From: WQUF01 sp031549525
GTDB taxonomy: Bacteria; Bacillota; Clostridia; Clostridiales; Clostridiaceae
NCBI GenBank assembly: GCA_031549525.1
Contig: JAVBPQ010000003.1
Location: 1-30,579 of the forward strand
DNA length: 30,579 nt
Direction: 5' to 3'
This document shows positions 6,909 to 16,123 of this stretch, piece by piece (within the stretch, counting starts at the first letter, position 1; each line of letters opens with the position of its first letter). The translations under genes and the position numbers were made by a program. Below the pieces are notes generated by a model. That model was not told the DNA's origin, did no database searches, and worked only from the letters and a program-made list of their open reading frames with translations.

Positions 6909-9900
6909 TTAAAATAATGATGCTTCTCTTAGTAGATACTCTATTTCAGTGATTATTTGTTTATCTGAGAAGCCATTTACATCTATTGCTCCACAACGAC
7001 ATGTAGCTGAACATGTTCCACAACCTTTGCAGAGCACTTCATTTACAACAGATCTCTTTACAAAACCGCCTCTTACAGGAACATCCTTAACTTCTATAGC
7101 TTTATAAGCACATACCTTTTCACAATCTCCGCAAGCAATACATAGGTTAGGATCCACTGTTGCAATAGTTCCTTCTGTTTCAAGCTCATCTTTTGTAATA
7201 ATTGTACCTGCTCTTCCAGCTGCTGCTTTTCCTTGAATGATGCTTTCTTTTAAGCTCTTAGGTGCATGAGCAAGACCACATACAAATACACCTTCTGTTG
7301 CAAAATCAACAGGTCTCAATTTTACGTGGGCTTCTAAGAAAAATCCTTCTTGATTTAGCGGAATTTTAAGCATTTGTGCAACTTTAGTATTTCCATCAAT
7401 ATTTGTCACTATAGCAGAGCTTAATATCACTTTATCAGCTTTTATATTTATATCTTCATCTAGTATAGGTTCAAATGCCTTTACAGACAATTTACCATCA
7501 TCCATGATAACTTCTGGTTTTTTATCCACATCATATCTTACAAAAGCAATGCCCTTTTTCCTAGCATCTTTGTAATTTAATTCGCTCAAACCATAGGTTC
7601 TTATATCTCTATATAGAATTGTTATATTTATATCCTTGTTATATTCTTTTAATAATAGAGCATTTTTAACAGCTTGATTACAACATACTCTGCTGCAATA
7701 TTGCCTATCCCCTTCTCTTCCTCCAACGCACTGGATCATTACAACATCTTTTACATCTTTATAGTTTTCAAAGTTATTCTTAACTTCCTCTTCAAGCTCA
7801 AGCATAGTAGAAATTCTATTATCCTTGCCATATAGATATTCATCAGGTTTTCTCTCAGAAGCTCCAACTGCTACTATGACAACACCGTGGGTAATATCTT
7901 TTATTTCTTCAGGGGTCTTAAGCTTAGTTGCATAGTTTCCTACGTAACCCTCTAGAGAATCAATTTCTGTATTTAAATAAACATCGATTAGAGGATTTGA
8001 ATTAACCTTATTTATCATCTCATTTAAATATGGCTGTGTCATGCGGCCTAAGTTTGTAGAAGTCACTCTTAGAGCGTTACCTCCAAGCTTATCTGTCTTC
8101 TCAATCAAATGAACTTTATAGCCCATCTGTGCAATTTCAAGACCTGCTGACATACCAGCTACTCCTCCACCAATTACAAGAGCAGCTTTATCCACATGGA
8201 TCTTTTTCCTTGTAAGCTGTTTTGCATATGTCACTTTTCCTACAGCCATTCTCACAAGTTCTTTCGCTTTAAATGTAGCATCTTCAAAGCTATCCATGTG
8301 CACCCAGGAACATTGATCCCTTATATTTGCCATGGCAAATAGATAAGGATTCAATCCTGCTTTTACCATAACCCCTTGGAATAAAGGCTCGTGAGTTCTT
8401 GGAGTACAGGATGCAACGACTACTCTATTCAATCCATGTTCTGCAATTTTATCAGCAATTATCTTCTGAGAATCTACGGAACAAGTATATAAGAACTGCT
8501 CTGCATGTTCTACAAATGGAAGGGTCTTAGCATACTCAACGGTTTCTTTTATGCTTAAATAGCCTCCTATATTTACACCACAATGGCAAATAAATACACC
8601 AATCTTTATTGGCTCCTTTGATACATCTCTCATAGGTACTACAGGCTCTTCTTTAAAGAATGTGCTATAGTCTTTATATAGATCTATTTCCTTTAATTTT
8701 GCAACTTTTACAGCAGATGCAGCCGCAGCACTTGCTTCTATAACAGTCTCAGGAATATCTTTAGGCCCTGCTGCTACACCACAAGCATATACACCCTCTT
8801 TTGATGTGGCAGGTGAATTAAATTCATTAGACCATATAAATCCATATTTATCTGTCTTAATTCCCGTATTATCAAATAATTTTATATTTTCCTTGTTTGG
8901 ATTCATTCCTACAGATAAAACTACCATATCATAATTTAAAGTATTTTGAGTGCCATTTTCTCCTACAAACGTAACTAAAAGCTGACCTTCTTCATCTCTT
9001 TCAACATTAGATATTCTGCTTCTTACAAAATTGATATTGTATTTTGATTTTGCTGAATCTATATATTTATCAAAATCTTTTCCAAAGGCTCTCATATCCA
9101 TAAAGAATATATCGATATCTTTTACTGTAGATAAGTGCTCTTTAGTTATCATAGCTTCCTTTATTGCATACATACAGCATACTGAAGAACAATAATCCTT
9201 GTTGCACTTACTATCTCTTGAACCTACACATTGTACAAATGCTATTCTCTCTGGAGGTTTTCCATCAGAAGGTCTTTGAACATGTCCTGCATAAGGTCCT
9301 CCTGCTGAAAGAATTCTCTCATACTCAAGGCTTGTAACTACATCTTTATATCTTTCATAAGAAAATTCAGGTGGTATATCCTTTGTTGCATCATATCCTG
9401 AAGCTACCACAACAGCGCTCACAGGTATCTCAAATAAAGATTCTTTTTGCTCATGGCAAATAGCCTTTGCTTCGCAAGCTTCTTCACACATGCGGCATTC
9501 ACAGCATACAGAACAATCCACACATCTTAGCGCTTCTTTTATAGCCTGTTCATCTGTATATCCAAGTTCCACCTCATCAAAAGTTGTTTTTCTCCTCTTA
9601 AGATCTATAAGAGGCATTGTTGCCCTATTCTCTTTACTAAAATGCTTTAATTCTACGTCTTCTATATTTGTCTGTGGCAACATAAAAGGCTCGATTGGTA
9701 AATTCTTTCCTTCTATATAATTAATAATAGCTTTAGCTGCCATATTTCCATCTGCAACAGCTTCGATCATTGTAGCAGGTCCTCTCATGGCATCTCCGCC
9801 ACAGAATACTCCTTCTACATTTGTCTTCATGGTATTTTTATCGCATTCAATGCGACCTTTTTTATCGAATACATTCAGTCCAGCATCTTCAGCATCAGAT

Positions 9901-11375
9901 CTATCTGTAAATTGACCTATGGATCTTATTATACAATCACAATCCATTATAAACTCAGAGCCTTCTATAGCTTCAGGGCGACGGCGACCGCTTGCATCAG
10001 GTTTTCCTAATTTATTCTTTATGCATTTAAGTCCAGCTACAACTCCTTCTTCTTCAACAACTTCTACAGGTGCTGTTAAATACATAAATTCAACGCCCTC
10101 TTCCATAGCGTGCTCTATTTCCCATGGATTTGCAGGCATCTCATCACGGCTTCTTCTATATACAACTGTAACTTTAGCACCAAGCCTTATAGCAGATCTT
10201 GCTGCGTCCATAGCTACGTTTCCTCCGCCGATTACAAGAACATTTTTTCCAGGAGGAGTCATATCGCCAAGGTTTAACTCTCTTAAAAAGTCCACAGAAG
10301 ATATAACACCTTTTAAATCTTCTTTAGGAATACCAAGCTTCATATCCTTATGAGCGCCAATAGCTAAGAATATAGCTTTAAATCCTTCTTTTTTAAGATC
10401 TTCTAGAGTAAAATCTTTCCCTATCTTAGAGTTTAATTTAATTTCAACTCCCATATCCTCTATTAGCTTTATCTCTTCTAATAAAACATCCTTATCAAGC
10501 CTATAATCTGGAATACCAACTTTAAGCATTCCACCAGGAACTCCTAGGGCTTCAAAAATAGTAACTTTATACCCTTCCTCAGCAAGTTTATATGCACAGT
10601 TTAATCCGCTAGGTCCTGAACCTACTATAGCTATCTTAGTATCCTTAGGTTCTCCTTTAATCTCTATGCCCTTCATCTTCCCTGCTTCTTTAACTTTATC
10701 TACAACAAAGCGTTTAATAGCTGCAATTGAAATAGGATCTTCCACAAGCCTTCTTGTACAATTTTCTTCACAAGGATGGAGACAAATGCGGCCTAAAACA
10801 CCTGCAAAAGGAGTTGTGCGCCTTATTACATCTAGTGCATCTTCATATCTTTCTTGACCTGCAAGGGTGATATATCCATGAGCATCCAAATGAGCAGGGC
10901 ATTTAAATTTACAAGGGGATGTTCCTTTTTTATCTATGATGACCTTATTTGGTACGGCTTGAGCAAATGGTTTATAAATAGCCTTTCTATTGCCAACGCC
11001 CATATCAAATTCACTTTTCTTTTTTACAGGACATACTTCGATACAATCATTACAACCTTTACAAAGGTCCTCATCTACATATCTTGGTTTTCTCTTTATA
11101 ACTGCTGTAAAGTCTGGTGCCTCACCCTTAATCTCTACAATTTCACTCCAGGTTAAAGTTTTAACAAGAGGATGGTTAAATGTATCCGTAACCTTTGGTG
11201 CTAATATACAAGCAGAGCAGTCATTTGTTGGAAAAGTTTTGTCAAGTTGTGCCATCCTGCCACCTATACTTGGACTATTCTCAACCAAAAATACAGGTAC
11301 TCCCATTTCAGCTAAGTCATAGGATGCCTGAATGCCTGCTATTCCACCACCAACTACCATTACTGGTTTTTTCAT
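6909..11375 (-). CDS. hdrA: Giant HdrA-like flavoprotein with inserted GltD/NfnB module
   Basis: A 1488-residue flavin/iron-sulfur protein, the presumed core of the complex. In order: HdrA-type FAD site (GGGIAG, 9-14), [4Fe-4S] motif 105-115, a GltD/NfnB Cys module (155-206), a second FAD site (GSGPSG, 252-257), an NAD(P)-binding Rossmann (GGGNVAMDAA, 383-392, with VYRRSRDEMPA, which suggests NADPH), a Cys-rich segment 618-634, HdrA CVGSR...CSSVCC (716-734), and a second HdrA unit starting near 924 with FICHCG, FAD site 1069-1074, CVGGR...CSRVCC (1216-1232) and two C-terminal [4Fe-4S] motifs (1412-1422, 1449-1459). Ordinary HdrA is about 650 residues. Three flavin sites are therefore predicted. 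AAGGAGG precedes the ATG. Confidence 0.9.
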   Translation of the reverse strand: MKKPVMVVGGGIAGIQASYDLAEMGVPVFLVENSPSIGGRMAQLDKTFPTNDCSACILAPKVTDTFNHPLVKTLTWSEIVEIKGEAPDFTAVIKRKPRYVDEDLCKGCNDCIEVCPVKKKSEFDMGVGNRKAIYKPFAQAVPNKVIIDKKGTSPCKFKCPAHLDAHGYITLAGQERYEDALDVIRRTTPFAGVLGRICLHPCEENCTRRLVEDPISIAAIKRFVVDKVKEAGKMKGIEIKGEPKDTKIAIVGSGPSGLNCAYKLAEEGYKVTIFEALGVPGGMLKVGIPDYRLDKDVLLEEIKLIEDMGVEIKLNSKIGKDFTLEDLKKEGFKAIFLAIGAHKDMKLGIPKEDLKGVISSVDFLRELNLGDMTPPGKNVLVIGGGNVAMDAARSAIRLGAKVTVVYRRSRDEMPANPWEIEHAMEEGVEFMYLTAPVEVVEEEGVVAGLKCIKNKLGKPDASGRRRPEAIEGSEFIMDCDCIIRSIGQFTDRSDAEDAGLNVFDKKGRIECDKNTMKTNVEGVFCGGDAMRGPATMIEAVADGNMAAKAIINYIEGKNLPIEPFMLPQTNIEDVELKHFSKENRATMPLIDLKRRKTTFDEVELGYTDEQAIKEALRCVDCSVCCECRMCEEACEAKAICHEQKESLFEIPVSAVVVASGYDATKDIPPEFSYERYKDVVTSLEYERILSAGGPYAGHVQRPSDGKPPERIAFVQCVGSRDSKCNKDYCSSVCCMYAIKEAMITKEHLSTVKDIDIFFMDMRAFGKDFDKYIDSAKSKYNINFVRSRISNVERDEEGQLLVTFVGENGTQNTLNYDMVVLSVGMNPNKENIKLFDNTGIKTDKYGFIWSNEFNSPATSKEGVYACGVAAGPKDIPETVIEASAAAASAVKVAKLKEIDLYKDYSTFFKEEPVVPMRDVSKEPIKIGVFICHCGVNIGGYLSIKETVEYAKTLPFVEHAEQFLYTCSVDSQKIIADKIAEHGLNRVVVASCTPRTHEPLFQGVMVKAGLNPYLFAMANIRDQCSWVHMDSFEDATFKAKELVRMAVGKVTYAKQLTRKKIHVDKAALVIGGGVAGMSAGLEIAQMGYKVHLIEKTDKLGGNALRVTSTNLGRMTQPYLNEMINKVNSNPLIDVYLNTEIDSLEGYVGNYATKLKTPEEIKDITHGVVIVAVGASERKPDEYLYGKDNRISTMLELEEEVKNNFENYKDVKDVVMIQCVGGREGDRQYCSRVCCNQAVKNALLLKEYNKDINITILYRDIRTYGLSELNYKDARKKGIAFVRYDVDKKPEVIMDDGKLSVKAFEPILDEDINIKADKVILSSAIVTNIDGNTKVAQMLKIPLNQEGFFLEAHVKLRPVDFATEGVFVCGLAHAPKSLKESIIQGKAAAGRAGTIITKDELETEGTIATVDPNLCIACGDCEKVCAYKAIEVKDVPVRGGFVKRSVVNEVLCKGCGTCSATCRCGAIDVNGFSDKQIITEIEYLLREASLF

Positions 11376-11393
11376 ACTACACCTCCTTTAACA

Positions 11394-11774
11394 TCATATT
11401 TTGCTAACAGCTTCATTAACTTTAGCAAGCCTATCTTTTCTTAATTCTAAATCAAATTTTTCAACTAAAAGAGCAAGAGATTCAGGAACAATACCTTCCT
11501 CTACAGCTATTTCTCTTAAAGAGCGTATGACATCTGCAAAACGCACATCTTGAGGACAATGGCATACACAGGCATGGCATTGATTGCATTTCCATATTTC
11601 ACCTGTTTTTAAAACATCATCTTGATCGAGTAAGATCTTCCTCATGATCTTTCTTGGGTTATAACTATCATCTATTTCATTTACAGGACACCCTGCAGTA
11701 CATGAACCGCATAAGAAGCAATTCAGCACCCTAGCGCCTCCTGGAGTATTATATACTTTATTTTTAAAACTCAT
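11394..11774 (-). CDS. hdrC: HdrC-like dicluster ferredoxin subunit
   Basis: A 126-residue protein with two [4Fe-4S] motifs, Cys19/22/25/29 and Cys63/66/69/73, each followed by Pro, and a helical C-terminus, matching the small HdrC subunit of heterodisulfide reductases. HdrC normally passes electrons from HdrA to HdrB, but no HdrB (CCG-domain) gene is present in the operon. Here it lies between metF and hdrA and may deliver electrons to MetVF instead. AGGAGG lies about 9 nt before the ATG. There is an additional cysteine at 71 inside the second motif. Confidence 0.82.
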   Translation of the reverse strand: MSFKNKVYNTPGGARVLNCFLCGSCTAGCPVNEIDDSYNPRKIMRKILLDQDDVLKTGEIWKCNQCHACVCHCPQDVRFADVIRSLREIAVEEGIVPESLALLVEKFDLELRKDRLAKVNEAVSKI

Positions 11775-11797
11775 TAAAAGCTACCTCCTGTTTATTG

Positions 11798-12712
11798 TTA
11801 AAGCTTTGGTCTTGGCAAAAAGCCTGCTTTTTCTACAATTGTGGGAACTATGCTTTCCCAGCCTACTGCCATTATGTGTATTCCGCTTACACCAGGCACT
11901 TTTCTCAACTTTTCTATAAATTCAAGAGCCATTTCAATACCCATAGCCTCTTTATTCTCAGCACCTGCCATCCTATGAACAAGCGCATCAGGAACATCCA
12001 TTCCTGCAACTAGCTGAGTCATTTGTATTGATTTTAAAGATTTATTTACCAAAATACCTGCCTGTATATATGCTCTCTCATGGATGCCTAAGCTTCTCAC
12101 CTTTTCCATCCATCTTTCAAACTTTTCAATATCATATATAGCTTGCGTCTGTATAAACTGGGCTCCTGCATCAACTTTTTTTTCAAGGCGGATAAGCTGA
12201 AGCTCGTCAGGGTCTGCAAACGGATTTGCAGTTGCACCTAAAAAGAAATTAGGTGGGTTTTTACATTTTGCACCACTCATGAAAACTCCCTCAGTTTGAA
12301 GTTTTTTCATGAATTTTAAAAGCTGTATTGAATCTATATCGTAAACATTTTTAGACTGAGGATGATTTCCAAAGGATTGATGGTCACCAGATAAACACAA
12401 TAGGTTTTTTAAACCTAAAGCATATGCTCCTAACAAATCACTTTGAATAGCTATCCTATTTCTGTCCCTGCATGTCATTTGAACAACAGTTTCAACACCC
12501 TCTGTTTGGGCAATCAAAGACGCAGCAATACTTGACATCCTCACTATTGCTGTTTGATTATCTGTTACATTAGCAGCATCTACAAGTCCTTTTAATTCTT
12601 CAGCTTTTTTTCTTACTGTTTCAGCATCCGAACTCATTGGAGGGCCTATTTCTGCAGTTACAGAAAATTCTCCTGCTTCTAGAATCTTTTGCAAATTACC
12701 TTTTTCACTCAC
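11798..12712 (-). CDS. metF: Methylene-tetrahydrofolate reductase, catalytic subunit
   Basis: A 304-residue TIM-barrel flavoprotein reducing 5,10-methylene-THF to 5-methyl-THF, the last step of the Wood-Ljungdahl methyl branch before the corrinoid protein. Visible family features are the catalytic Glu21 (FSVTAEIGPP), the NVTDNQTAIVRMSS strand, LCLSGDHQ near residue 114 (the flavin-site Asp), and the C-terminal VPGVSGIHIMAVGWE segment. The start is GTG with AGGAGGGG upstream. It follows metV by 11 bp. Acetogen MetF proteins use FMN and get electrons through partner subunits rather than directly from NADH. This placement beside MetV, HdrA and HdrC recalls the Moorella multisubunit enzyme, which I cite from memory. 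Confidence 0.93.
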   Translation of the reverse strand: MSEKGNLQKILEAGEFSVTAEIGPPMSSDAETVRKKAEELKGLVDAANVTDNQTAIVRMSSIAASLIAQTEGVETVVQMTCRDRNRIAIQSDLLGAYALGLKNLLCLSGDHQSFGNHPQSKNVYDIDSIQLLKFMKKLQTEGVFMSGAKCKNPPNFFLGATANPFADPDELQLIRLEKKVDAGAQFIQTQAIYDIEKFERWMEKVRSLGIHERAYIQAGILVNKSLKSIQMTQLVAGMDVPDALVHRMAGAENKEAMGIEMALEFIEKLRKVPGVSGIHIMAVGWESIVPTIVEKAGFLPRPKL

Positions 12713-12723
12713 AAGAACCCCTC

Positions 12724-13398
12724 CTATTCTTCCATATTTATATCAGTTCTTTTTACAGATCTAGGTCCACCATCACGGCTTGTACGCCAATCTCTTAATT
12801 CATATATTTCTCTTAATTTAGAAACTCTGTCAAATTTCTTTAATCTATCATATATAAGCTGCCATGCACAATCTATATTCTTGTCAATTTCACAAACGCC
12901 TCTCTGAGATCCGCCACAAGGCCCATTAAAATTGCTCTTAGAACACCTTGCTATAGGGCATATACCTCCTGTCTTTTCAAGGAGACAGTTTCCACAACCT
13001 TGACAATACTCAGTCCAATAACCAAGCTCTTTAGCTGCACCATAAAATTTTGTATTAAGACCTGGCAAGATGATTTTATCGCTTAATACCTCTGACATAA
13101 ATTGAACTCCAACGCCACATCCTAAAGACAGAATAACATCACCATCTTTAAGCTCATTCTCTAGGTCATCTAAAAATTCTCTATCGCATTGTCTTTTGCA
13201 ATTTACTACTTTAAAAGAAGCGTCTTCGTTTTTTTCTTTAGCATTTAAAGAGAGCAAATTTTTAACTTCTAAGGCTTCTTTTTCACCACCTGCCATGCAC
13301 ACTGTTACACAGGTTCCACAAGCAGCTATAACTACCCTCTTAAATCCTTCTAATGACTTAATTATTTCATCAATCGTTTTTTGTTCAGCAACTATCAA
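12724..13398 (-). CDS. metV: MetV, Zn/Fe-S subunit of methylene-THF reductase
   Basis: A 224-residue cysteine-rich protein of the methylene-THF reductase C-terminal (MTHFR_C) family. The N-terminal half holds Cys27/30/34, Cys67/71 and Cys94; the C-terminal half has CQGCGNC at 132-138, then Cys147, Cys152, GPCGGSQRGVC (161 and 169) and Cys177. In characterised acetogens MetV carries Fe-S clusters and Zn and transfers electrons to the flavin of MetF. The start is a TTG with AAGGAGG 9 nt upstream; an ATG closer to that site runs into a stop after three codons and cannot be used. It stands directly upstream of metF. Confidence 0.92.
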   Translation of the reverse strand: MIVAEQKTIDEIIKSLEGFKRVVIAACGTCVTVCMAGGEKEALEVKNLLSLNAKEKNEDASFKVVNCKRQCDREFLDDLENELKDGDVILSLGCGVGVQFMSEVLSDKIILPGLNTKFYGAAKELGYWTEYCQGCGNCLLEKTGGICPIARCSKSNFNGPCGGSQRGVCEIDKNIDCAWQLIYDRLKKFDRVSKLREIYELRDWRTSRDGGPRSVKRTDINMEE

Positions 13399-13419
13399 AA
13401 GGTCATACCTCCTTGCTAT

Positions 13420-14808
13420 TTATTTTAAAAATTCCTCAATATTATCTAATAAAACATTTCTCATTGCATGGGATACCTTTACATATTTAACTTTAGATTC
13501 ATCAAAGGAAGATTTTCTTAGCATGTCCACTGTTCTATCTAATTGTTTACAAGCTCTTTTTCCTCCTTCAAAATGTCTGCAAGCATCATCCATACAAACA
13601 GCAATCAGCACTTTACCATATACATTTAGAGCACCTGTAATCATTTCTGTGCTTATCCTGCCTCCACATGGAACTTCACTTATAGAAAGCTTTTCAAAAT
13701 TTTCTCCTAAAGAATCCTTGATCTCATCTAAAGCAAACTTAGCACCATTTTCACAGCAAAAAACTTTACACTTATCCTTTAGCATCTCTTTAGAAACTTT
13801 CACATCATCTTCTATAGATATAGCTTCGCCAGGACATACAGAAACACAAATACCACAAGCTACACACACATCATAGTTGTTTTTCATTGCAGAATTTTCT
13901 AAATCTGGCTCCATTGCACCATGAGGACATGAGCGGAAACAAGCATAGCAAAAAGCGCATTTTCTCCCATCGATGTTTATCTTTTTATGATCACAATATC
14001 CAAATTCTTTTTCAGATAATGCTTCTTCAATACCCTTATAAAGCCTTGAAGATGTTGCAGTGACAGTAGGATTTAAATAAAAAACACCTTTTCTGCTGCT
14101 CAATACTTGGTGAAGAAAAAATCTATCATCATTTAATAAACCGTTATCATAATCTTTTATCTTCAGTTTTTTAGCAATTCCTTTTAGATTATCATAATGG
14201 ATATCTCCAATAGAAGCTAAATATTTACTAGTTATATCTATTTCTAAAACTCCATCATTTACTTTTAGAGTAAATGATGCTGTCTCTTCATCACATGATA
14301 TATCAGTGCTTGTATATTTTATAAAGGTTATTCCTTCATTTCTTGCTTTTCTATATTCTTCTTCCATACCTTCTGAAGCTGTCCTTACAAATCTTGATAT
14401 AAAATACACTTTTCTTTTTAAATCATTAAGCTTTCTTGCCATAGATAGTGCTTTTACTGTCACATACTCAGGAGATTCATGAACATAGTCTAACAAAAAT
14501 ATGAGTTTTTCACGAGCATCTGCAGCTTTAAAATAATCCAAAGTCTTATCATCCATAATATTAAAAGCTTTAATCCCATTAACTTCTAAATCTTCAGTAA
14601 CAGGAGGTTCTGTCACTATTATGCTCGATACATTAAGCGAGTCTAACTTTGTATTTACTAAAAAGTCACCTTCTCCTCCATCTTCTGCTGGTTTAATATT
14701 CCATATATCTTCAATATTAGGAATTATAACAGTTCCAATGCCTTCTTGTCCTATTTTTTTGCTAATAGTTTCATTTGCATCATTTTTACCTAAAATTAGC
14801 ACATCCAT
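13420..14808 (-). CDS. HdrA-C-terminal-like protein fused to an MvhD domain
   Basis: A 462-residue protein. Residues 1-270 look like a degenerate second half of an HdrA flavin domain without a visible GxGxxG. Two [4Fe-4S] motifs follow: Cys284/287/290/294 and Cys315/318/321/325. An MvhD-like domain covers roughly 345-462, with Cys351/352, Cys381 (VPCGGRIS), Cys405 and Cys410. This fusion would connect a flavin subunit to an MvhD-type acceptor. With the upstream 334-residue FAD protein it appears to make a split HdrA unit. AAAGGGGG precedes the ATG; gaps to its neighbours are about 20 bp. Its most likely role is electron transfer to MetVF, but that is inferred from position only. Confidence 0.7.
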   Translation of the reverse strand: MDVLILGKNDANETISKKIGQEGIGTVIIPNIEDIWNIKPAEDGGEGDFLVNTKLDSLNVSSIIVTEPPVTEDLEVNGIKAFNIMDDKTLDYFKAADAREKLIFLLDYVHESPEYVTVKALSMARKLNDLKRKVYFISRFVRTASEGMEEEYRKARNEGITFIKYTSTDISCDEETASFTLKVNDGVLEIDITSKYLASIGDIHYDNLKGIAKKLKIKDYDNGLLNDDRFFLHQVLSSRKGVFYLNPTVTATSSRLYKGIEEALSEKEFGYCDHKKINIDGRKCAFCYACFRSCPHGAMEPDLENSAMKNNYDVCVACGICVSVCPGEAISIEDDVKVSKEMLKDKCKVFCCENGAKFALDEIKDSLGENFEKLSISEVPCGGRISTEMITGALNVYGKVLIAVCMDDACRHFEGGKRACKQLDRTVDMLRKSSFDESKVKYVKVSHAMRNVLLDNIEEFLK

Positions 14809-14827
14809 TTATTTGCCCCCTTTCCTT

Positions 14828-15832
14828 TTATGCAAGCTCTCTTTCAACTTCTCTTGCCACAGACAAAGCTTCTGTATGGACTTCTGCTATCTTCTTAGGC
14901 CCTCCAGCACATCCTGCCAAATAAATTCCTGTCTCTTTTGGATTTTGTATATACCTAAAGAATCCAGTTTCATCTTGACCAAGTCCTGAAATTTCAGAAA
15001 TTCTAAAAGCATTGTCATTTGGGAAAATTCCATCTGATAAAACAACTAAATCAAATCCTTTTTCTTCTCTATTTCCTGTTTCTGGATTATCATATAGTAT
15101 TTCAATTTTTTCAGAAGGTCTAACTTTTATTGGTCTACATTTTATAAACTCAACCCCTAAATCAAGAAGAGAGTTAAAATAATCTCCATTCTTAACCATT
15201 TGCATTTCCATGTAAAAAAATGTGATTTTGCAATTAGGATAATATTGTTTTATAACTTTTGCAGCTCTGGTACTATAATTACAGCATATTTTAGAACAAT
15301 ACATGGCATTTTCTTGTTTATCTCTTGAACCATAGCATTGGATAAAAGCAACACTTTCAGGTTCTTTATCAAAGAGTTTGTTTGTACTTCTTTCTTTTAG
15401 TATATTTTCAATCTTACTTCCTGTAATAATCCTATCATCCTTGTTTAATTCCACAAACCCATTATAATTTTCTAAAGTCTTTTGAGAAAATCCGGTAGAT
15501 ATTACTACATGAGATATATCATCTATGCATTTTAAACCATCTTTCCCTTTAATTGTAGCTGAAAAATCACCTTTTTTACCTAGTAAGTCTACTATTTTAG
15601 AAGAAGTAATAATATTGATAGATTGATCTTTAAGGACTTTTTCCCAAAGCCCTGCTGTTAAGCATACACCGCAATCATTGCATTTATCTGTAGCTTTGCA
15701 TCCATAATCTATAACCTTGCCGCCAATTTCATCTTCTTTTTCTACAATGGTAACATTAACACCATTATTCGATAGTTCATTTGCTATAAAGCACCCTGAA
15801 ACACCACCACCAACTATTAAAACATTAGACAT
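14828..15832 (-). CDS. HdrA-like FAD subunit (N-terminal half), first gene of operon
   Basis: A 334-residue flavoprotein with the dinucleotide fold IVGGGVSG at residues 6-13, an unusual Cys set (45, 51, 54, 57) in the region where HdrA has its first conserved Cys segment, and the HdrA-type CYGSR...CSKICC motif at 166-184. It ends in the FAD-closing segment (GIYLAGCAGGPKKIAEVHTEA) typical of HdrA. It lacks ferredoxin domains; those are on the next gene. I read the two genes as one HdrA split in two. AAAGGA lies about 7 nt before the ATG, and a candidate promoter overlapping a tandem repeat precedes it. Confidence 0.72.
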   Translation of the reverse strand: MSNVLIVGGGVSGCFIANELSNNGVNVTIVEKEDEIGGKVIDYGCKATDKCNDCGVCLTAGLWEKVLKDQSINIITSSKIVDLLGKKGDFSATIKGKDGLKCIDDISHVVISTGFSQKTLENYNGFVELNKDDRIITGSKIENILKERSTNKLFDKEPESVAFIQCYGSRDKQENAMYCSKICCNYSTRAAKVIKQYYPNCKITFFYMEMQMVKNGDYFNSLLDLGVEFIKCRPIKVRPSEKIEILYDNPETGNREEKGFDLVVLSDGIFPNDNAFRISEISGLGQDETGFFRYIQNPKETGIYLAGCAGGPKKIAEVHTEALSVAREVERELA

Positions 15833-15849
15833 ATAATCATCCTTTCTAC

Positions 15850-15887
15850 TTAAGTATGATAATTCTATTTAAGTATGATAATTCTAT
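15850..15887. repeat. Exact 19-bp tandem duplication in the operon promoter
   Basis: TTAAGTATGATAATTCTAT occurs twice head to tail at 15850-15868 and 15869-15887 without a mismatch. Each copy contains, on the minus strand, TATCAT, a good -10 sequence. The copies start 18 bp upstream of the first codon of the ten-gene operon. Confidence 0.9.
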
Positions 15888-15903
15888 AACAATTCTACAT
15901 CAA
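15875..15903 (-). promoter_or_regulatory. Candidate promoter of the metVF/hdr/flx operon
   Basis: On the minus strand, TTGATG (15903-15898) and TATCAT (15880-15875) are separated by 17 bp. The -10 lies in the distal copy of the 19-bp tandem duplication. The surrounding 15833-16258 is very AT-rich and otherwise holds only this promoter and that of the divergent CapA gene. Confidence 0.45.
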
Positions 15904-16123
15904 ACTCTTAAGATATTCAATTAAATTATCAATTATAAATATTTTTGTATAATTATTGAACTTTAAAAGTTTTTTATAGCATTTATGGAATTAAATATAT
16001 TTTTAGTATTTTTCAAAATATAACAAAATATATTTTATGATAATTTTACACTAATTTTATTATATATAATATAACTAAAATTTAATTTTTAAAAATAGAA
16101 TTTATTAATAATTTTAGAATATT

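Noticed and set aside
9919..10353. Plus-strand 144-codon open frame inside hdrA
   Set aside because: It is antisense to the well-supported HdrA/GltD module, has no ribosome site and no recognisable motif.
13196..13876. Plus-strand 226-codon open frame across metV and its upstream neighbour
   Set aside because: It is a complement shadow of two genes with clear cysteine motifs; it spans their junction and looks compositionally random.
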